A stretch of DNA of 64,000 nt, from positions 3,658,001 to 3,722,000 of the forward strand of contig NZ_VFPH01000001.1 in the NCBI RefSeq assembly GCF_006717045.1. Reading direction: 5' to 3'. A program made the translations under genes and the position numbers. The first letter of the stretch is position 1; the number at the start of each line of letters is the position of its first letter. Positions 61,328-64,000 of the stretch are shown piece by piece. The notes under the pieces were generated by a model. The model was given only the letters and a program-made list of their open reading frames with translations, searched no databases and was not told where the DNA came from. Origin of the DNA: Pseudonocardia cypriaca. Its GTDB lineage: Bacteria > Actinomycetota > Actinomycetes > Mycobacteriales > Pseudonocardiaceae.

Positions 61328-62743
61328 TCAGGCCGCGGTCCTTACCCTGCGAGGTAGCAGCGCGTCCAGGATCGGCTGTGGGTCGAGCCGTTCGCCATAC
61401 CAGTCCGGGGTCAGGGTGGTGCGAGTGATCCGCAGCCGGTCCCGGGTGTGCATCTCGATCAGACTCTCGCGGCTACCGGTCAACACCGGTGCGACGGTGG
61501 GAATCGCAGTGTTATCCGGGCGGCTGAACACCCAGCCGGCGGAGGCCCATCGGATCCGGTAGCCGTGGTCGTGGATCAGGCGGTGGTGGAAGCTGCAGAT
61601 CAGGACCAGGTTGTCCACATCGGTGCGGCCGCCGTGCAGCCAGTGCCGCACGTGGTGGGCGTGCAGGTAATGGGTGTGGGTGCAGCCGGGGAACCGACAG
61701 CCCGCCCCGTCGCGCACGGTCAACGCCGCGATCTGGGCGGGGGTGGCGAGCCGACGGGAGCGGCCCAGATACAGGCGGTTGCCCTCCCGGTCGTTGAGCA
61801 GCACTTGGGCGCGGGCGTCGCAGGTCAGCCGCTGCGCGGTGGTGGCCGGGATCTCCGGGCCGCCCTCTAGGCGGGCGGTACCGGTGGTGGCGTCCAGGTG
61901 CACGATCACCTGGGCCTGCCCGCGCTCGACCACCGGACCGGCCTCCTCCCCGCCCTCCCGGTTAACCAGGGTGAGCAGGGCATCGGCCCGGCGGGCGGCC
62001 ACCCGGTCGGCGGCCGGGCCGGGTTCGTGTTCGCGGGCCTGCTGGTCCAGGTCCTGCGGTGCGGGCTGGACCGGATGGCGTGCCGGGGCGGGGGCTGGTG
62101 CCAGGGCCTGGATGGCGGCGATGAGGGTGGCCCCGTCGTCGGGGGTGAGCCGGGCGCGCAGGATCAGGGAGCCGTCCTCGTCCCACTGCCAGGTCAGGGA
62201 TCGGCGGGCCACGAGGTCTTCGGGTGGGGTGTAGCGGCGCCGCACGGCCCGCACCACGCTCTCCACGTGGCTGGCGGTGCCGGACAGGGCCACGTTGAGC
62301 AGGACCTGTTCCGCGGTCTGCGGGTCCGCGACCGCGGTGTGCCGCAGCTCCGACGTGCCGGCGGCGATGTCGGCGGCGATCCGGGTCAGGGTCGCGGTAT
62401 CGGACCCGGTGACTCGGGTGATCGCCCGAACCTTCGAGTAGGACACCCGGCCGGCGGCGAACGCCTCGGTGATGCGGGGCAGGTGCTGCAGGGCGTGCGC
62501 GACCCGCAGGTGCTCGACGGCGGTGCGCAGGTTCATCCCGGCCCGCCAGGACAGCCAGTGCGCACACGAGCGGATCCCGTCCCCACACCAGCCACCCCGC
62601 TCGTCGAACTCGGCCAACAGCTGCAGGAACCGACATTCCGCAGCGGCGATGTGCCCCGCCAGACCGAGTAGTTCCGATTCCAGGGCGTGGGTCGGCATGG
62701 CCTGCAGTGGGGTGGGCAGCGGAATGACGGCGGCAGCGGACAC
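61328..62743 (-). CDS. DUF222/HNH endonuclease domain protein (13E12 repeat family-like)
   Basis: 471 residues from a GTG behind a GGGGG tract. Residues about 15-320 form the DUF222 helical region (LESELLGLAGHIAAAECRFL, RVSYSKVRAITRVTG). The C-terminal HNH domain has AGCRFPGC, HAHHVRHWLHGG and DNLVLICSFHHRLIH, with zinc or metal ligands from Cys and His pairs. These proteins are multicopy in mycobacteria and Pseudonocardiaceae and behave as dispersed repeats; endonuclease activity is expected but their biology is poorly known. The gene is bordered by identical palindromes. Confidence 0.92.
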   Translation of the reverse strand: MSAAAVIPLPTPLQAMPTHALESELLGLAGHIAAAECRFLQLLAEFDERGGWCGDGIRSCAHWLSWRAGMNLRTAVEHLRVAHALQHLPRITEAFAAGRVSYSKVRAITRVTGSDTATLTRIAADIAAGTSELRHTAVADPQTAEQVLLNVALSGTASHVESVVRAVRRRYTPPEDLVARRSLTWQWDEDGSLILRARLTPDDGATLIAAIQALAPAPAPARHPVQPAPQDLDQQAREHEPGPAADRVAARRADALLTLVNREGGEEAGPVVERGQAQVIVHLDATTGTARLEGGPEIPATTAQRLTCDARAQVLLNDREGNRLYLGRSRRLATPAQIAALTVRDGAGCRFPGCTHTHYLHAHHVRHWLHGGRTDVDNLVLICSFHHRLIHDHGYRIRWASAGWVFSRPDNTAIPTVAPVLTGSRESLIEMHTRDRLRITRTTLTPDWYGERLDPQPILDALLPRRVRTAA

Positions 62744-62811
62744 GAGAACCCCCGGAGTCGGATCAATGTGCGACTTAAGAATGGCACGAGGGTCCGACAA
62801 TTCCGGGCGGT

Positions 62812-62829
62812 CGCGTTCCGCGGAACGCG
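62812..62829. repeat. 18-bp palindrome, upstream copy flanking the HNH gene
   Basis: CGCGTTCCGCGGAACGCG, identical to 61301-61318, about 70 bases before the HNH start codon. Confidence 0.85.
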
Positions 62830-63097
62830 GCGAGAACAGTCCCATTCTGGTGATCATGGAGAACGGATTCGGGACCACAGGACAGTCCCCGCCCACCCGG
62901 CAGAGACGGACTCGTCGGAAACGGGCGTGCCCCCGCGCCGGGGACGGCCGCCAGCGCAACCACAATATTCGGTAGTTGTGCCAAACCAGCCACCACGCCA
63001 CGCAAGAGGTCCGATGCGAGCCCGCGGATTCACGCGAAGCCCGGGGCCAGCACCCGACTCCTTGGGACCCGAGCCGGGAACGGCGCGCCAACCGCAA

Positions 63098-63113
63098 GCG
63101 TTCCGCGGAACGC
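63098..63113. repeat. Third copy of the GCGTTCCGCGGAACGC palindrome
   Basis: The 16-base core of the palindrome recurs here, followed within ten bases by the half-site GCGGAACGC (63120-63128). It marks the end of the spacer next to the aldo/keto reductase gene. Confidence 0.8.
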
Positions 63114-63154
63114 AGGAGAGCGGAACGCAAGAGATCAACGCAGGCCGCCACCCC

Positions 63155-64000
63155 TCAATAGCGCACGGCGCTCTGCAGGAGCGGCGGGTACACACCCGAC
63201 TCCACCCCGTCCACCGTGGTGCCGGCGAACTGCAGCATCGCCCGCTGCGCGCCGTGCATCGGCGCCGGGTAGTCCAGGGTCGGCGTCGAGACCTCGTCGA
63301 GCACGCGGAGGTGCTCCGGCGCGAGGGTGACGTCCAGTGCGGCGAGGTTGTCCTCGAGGTGCTCCACGCGGCGGGCGCCCACGATCGGTACGACGGTACC
63401 GCGGCGGGCGCGGAGCCAGGCCAGTGCCACCGCCGCGGACGTGGTGCCGAGCTCGTCGGCAACGGTGGCCACCGCGTCGATCACCGCGTGGTCGTCCTCG
63501 GTCGGGCCGCCGACGAAGGCGCTGCGGGCGGAGTCGGCGACCTGTGCGCCGCGCCGGTACTTCCCGGACAGGAATCCGTTCTTGAGCGGGCTCCACGGCA
63601 CGAGCGCCATTCCCTGGTCGAGGGCGAGCGGCGCGAGCTCCCCCTCGACGGTGCGGGCGAGCAACGAGTACTCGACCTGCAGGGCGATCAGCGGGGTCCA
63701 GCTCTTCAGCAGTGCCGTGGTCTGGGCCTGGGCGGTGACCCATGCCGGCGTGTTCGAGAAACCGATGTAGCGGATCTTCCCCGCCCGGACGAGGTCGTCG
63801 AGGGTCCGCATCGTCTCCTCGATCGGGGTGTGGCGGTCCCAGTTGTGCAGCCAGTACAGGTCCAGGTGGTCGGTCTGCAGGCGGCGCAGGGTCTCGTCGA
63901 GCTGGGCGACGATCGAGCCCCGACCCGCACCGCCGCCGTTCGGGTCGCCGGGGAACATGTTCCCGAAGAACTTCGACGCCAGAACCACGTGCTCACGGCG
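63155..64000 (-). CDS. Aldo/keto reductase (5' end cut by the window edge)
   Basis: At least 281 residues; the frame is open to the right edge (REHVVLASKFFG before the first internal Met), so the N-terminal strands with the catalytic Asp and Tyr lie beyond the window. Visible AKR motifs are DHLDLYWLHNWDRHTPIEET (catalytic His), GKIRYIGFSNTPAWVTAQ, LQVEYSLLARTVEGEL and VPIVGARRVEHLEDNLAALD, the NADPH-binding loop. AKR11/YajO-type reductases of this kind reduce aldehydes or ketosugars. The stop is 40 bases from the last palindrome. Confidence 0.9.
   Translation of the reverse strand, partial: RREHVVLASKFFGNMFPGDPNGGGAGRGSIVAQLDETLRRLQTDHLDLYWLHNWDRHTPIEETMRTLDDLVRAGKIRYIGFSNTPAWVTAQAQTTALLKSWTPLIALQVEYSLLARTVEGELAPLALDQGMALVPWSPLKNGFLSGKYRRGAQVADSARSAFVGGPTEDDHAVIDAVATVADELGTTSAAVALAWLRARRGTVVPIVGARRVEHLEDNLAALDVTLAPEHLRVLDEVSTPTLDYPAPMHGAQRAMLQFAGTTVDGVESGVYPPLLQSAVRY

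Larger units (their letters stand above)
62744..63154. other. Intergenic region upstream of the HNH gene
   Basis: About 410 bases without a credible gene on either strand. It holds two GCGTTCCGCGGAACGC palindromes (62812-62829 and 63098-63113) and further half-copies GCGGAACGC just after the second. Composition is less GC-rich around 62760-62790 (AATGTGCGACTTAAGAATGG), where a promoter for the HNH gene is most likely. Confidence 0.6.

Overview
The window comes from a high-GC actinomycete: GTG starts are frequent, genes are joined in ATGA/GTGA operons, secreted proteins carry lipobox or twin-arginine signals, and an actinomycete integrative conjugative element (AICE) is present. The content would suit Pseudonocardia or a relative in Pseudonocardiaceae; that placement is inference, since no rRNA gene is present.

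Positions 1 to about 10,440 hold an AICE: an XRE regulator cut by the left edge, an SCO3933-type protein, a membrane protein, a TraSA/FtsK-type translocase, a run of small cysteine-rich proteins, a RepSA-type replication initiator, an excisionase and a tyrosine integrase. The element looks disabled twice. An IS256-family element (2764-4241, with its 8-bp target duplication still readable) splits the membrane gene, and a single missing base at about 9701/9702 breaks the integrase. A strong hairpin at 10442-10476 separates it from chromosome-like genes.

Positions 10.5-24 kb carry an MFS exporter with a CGNR regulator, a VOC protein, an FMN-binding oxidase-like protein, a four-gene galactofuranose/ribose-type ABC operon with an orphan LacI-type operator upstream, a split FluG pair (glutamine synthetase-like plus amidohydrolase), and two alpha/beta hydrolases whose 3' ends overlap, beside a TetR regulator.

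Positions 24-33 kb form a cobalamin/one-carbon neighbourhood. A cobalamin-dependent methionine synthase (metH) lies behind an apparent S-adenosylhomocysteine (SAH) riboswitch. Next comes a B12-binding protein with the W-x9-E-H signature of B12 photoreceptors, translationally coupled to a PAS/GAF/SpoIIE phosphatase. A GlxA-type AraC regulator and a MetE-like protein follow.

Positions 33-41 kb look like an aromatic or heterocycle degradation island: LigA/LigB extradiol dioxygenase subunits, a citryl-CoA-lyase-like protein, a class III CoA-transferase, a quinone oxidoreductase-like protein, an IclR regulator, an amidohydrolase and an MFS importer. Matching TCCGT/ACGGA palindromes lie at both ends of the IclR gene.

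Positions 41-50 kb hold a PanE-like reductase and a disaccharide-type ABC operon (binding protein, two permeases, ThuA, Gfo/Idh/MocA) facing a LacI regulator; two matching operators lie between them. Positions 50-58 kb hold a TctCBA carboxylate uptake system divergent from a CitA/CitB-type two-component pair, followed by a mannonate-dehydratase-like enolase and an amidohydrolase. The right end has a MerR/hydrolase pair, a formate/nitrite channel, a PASTA lipoprotein, a DUF222/HNH protein bordered by identical 18-bp palindromes, and an aldo/keto reductase cut by the right edge.
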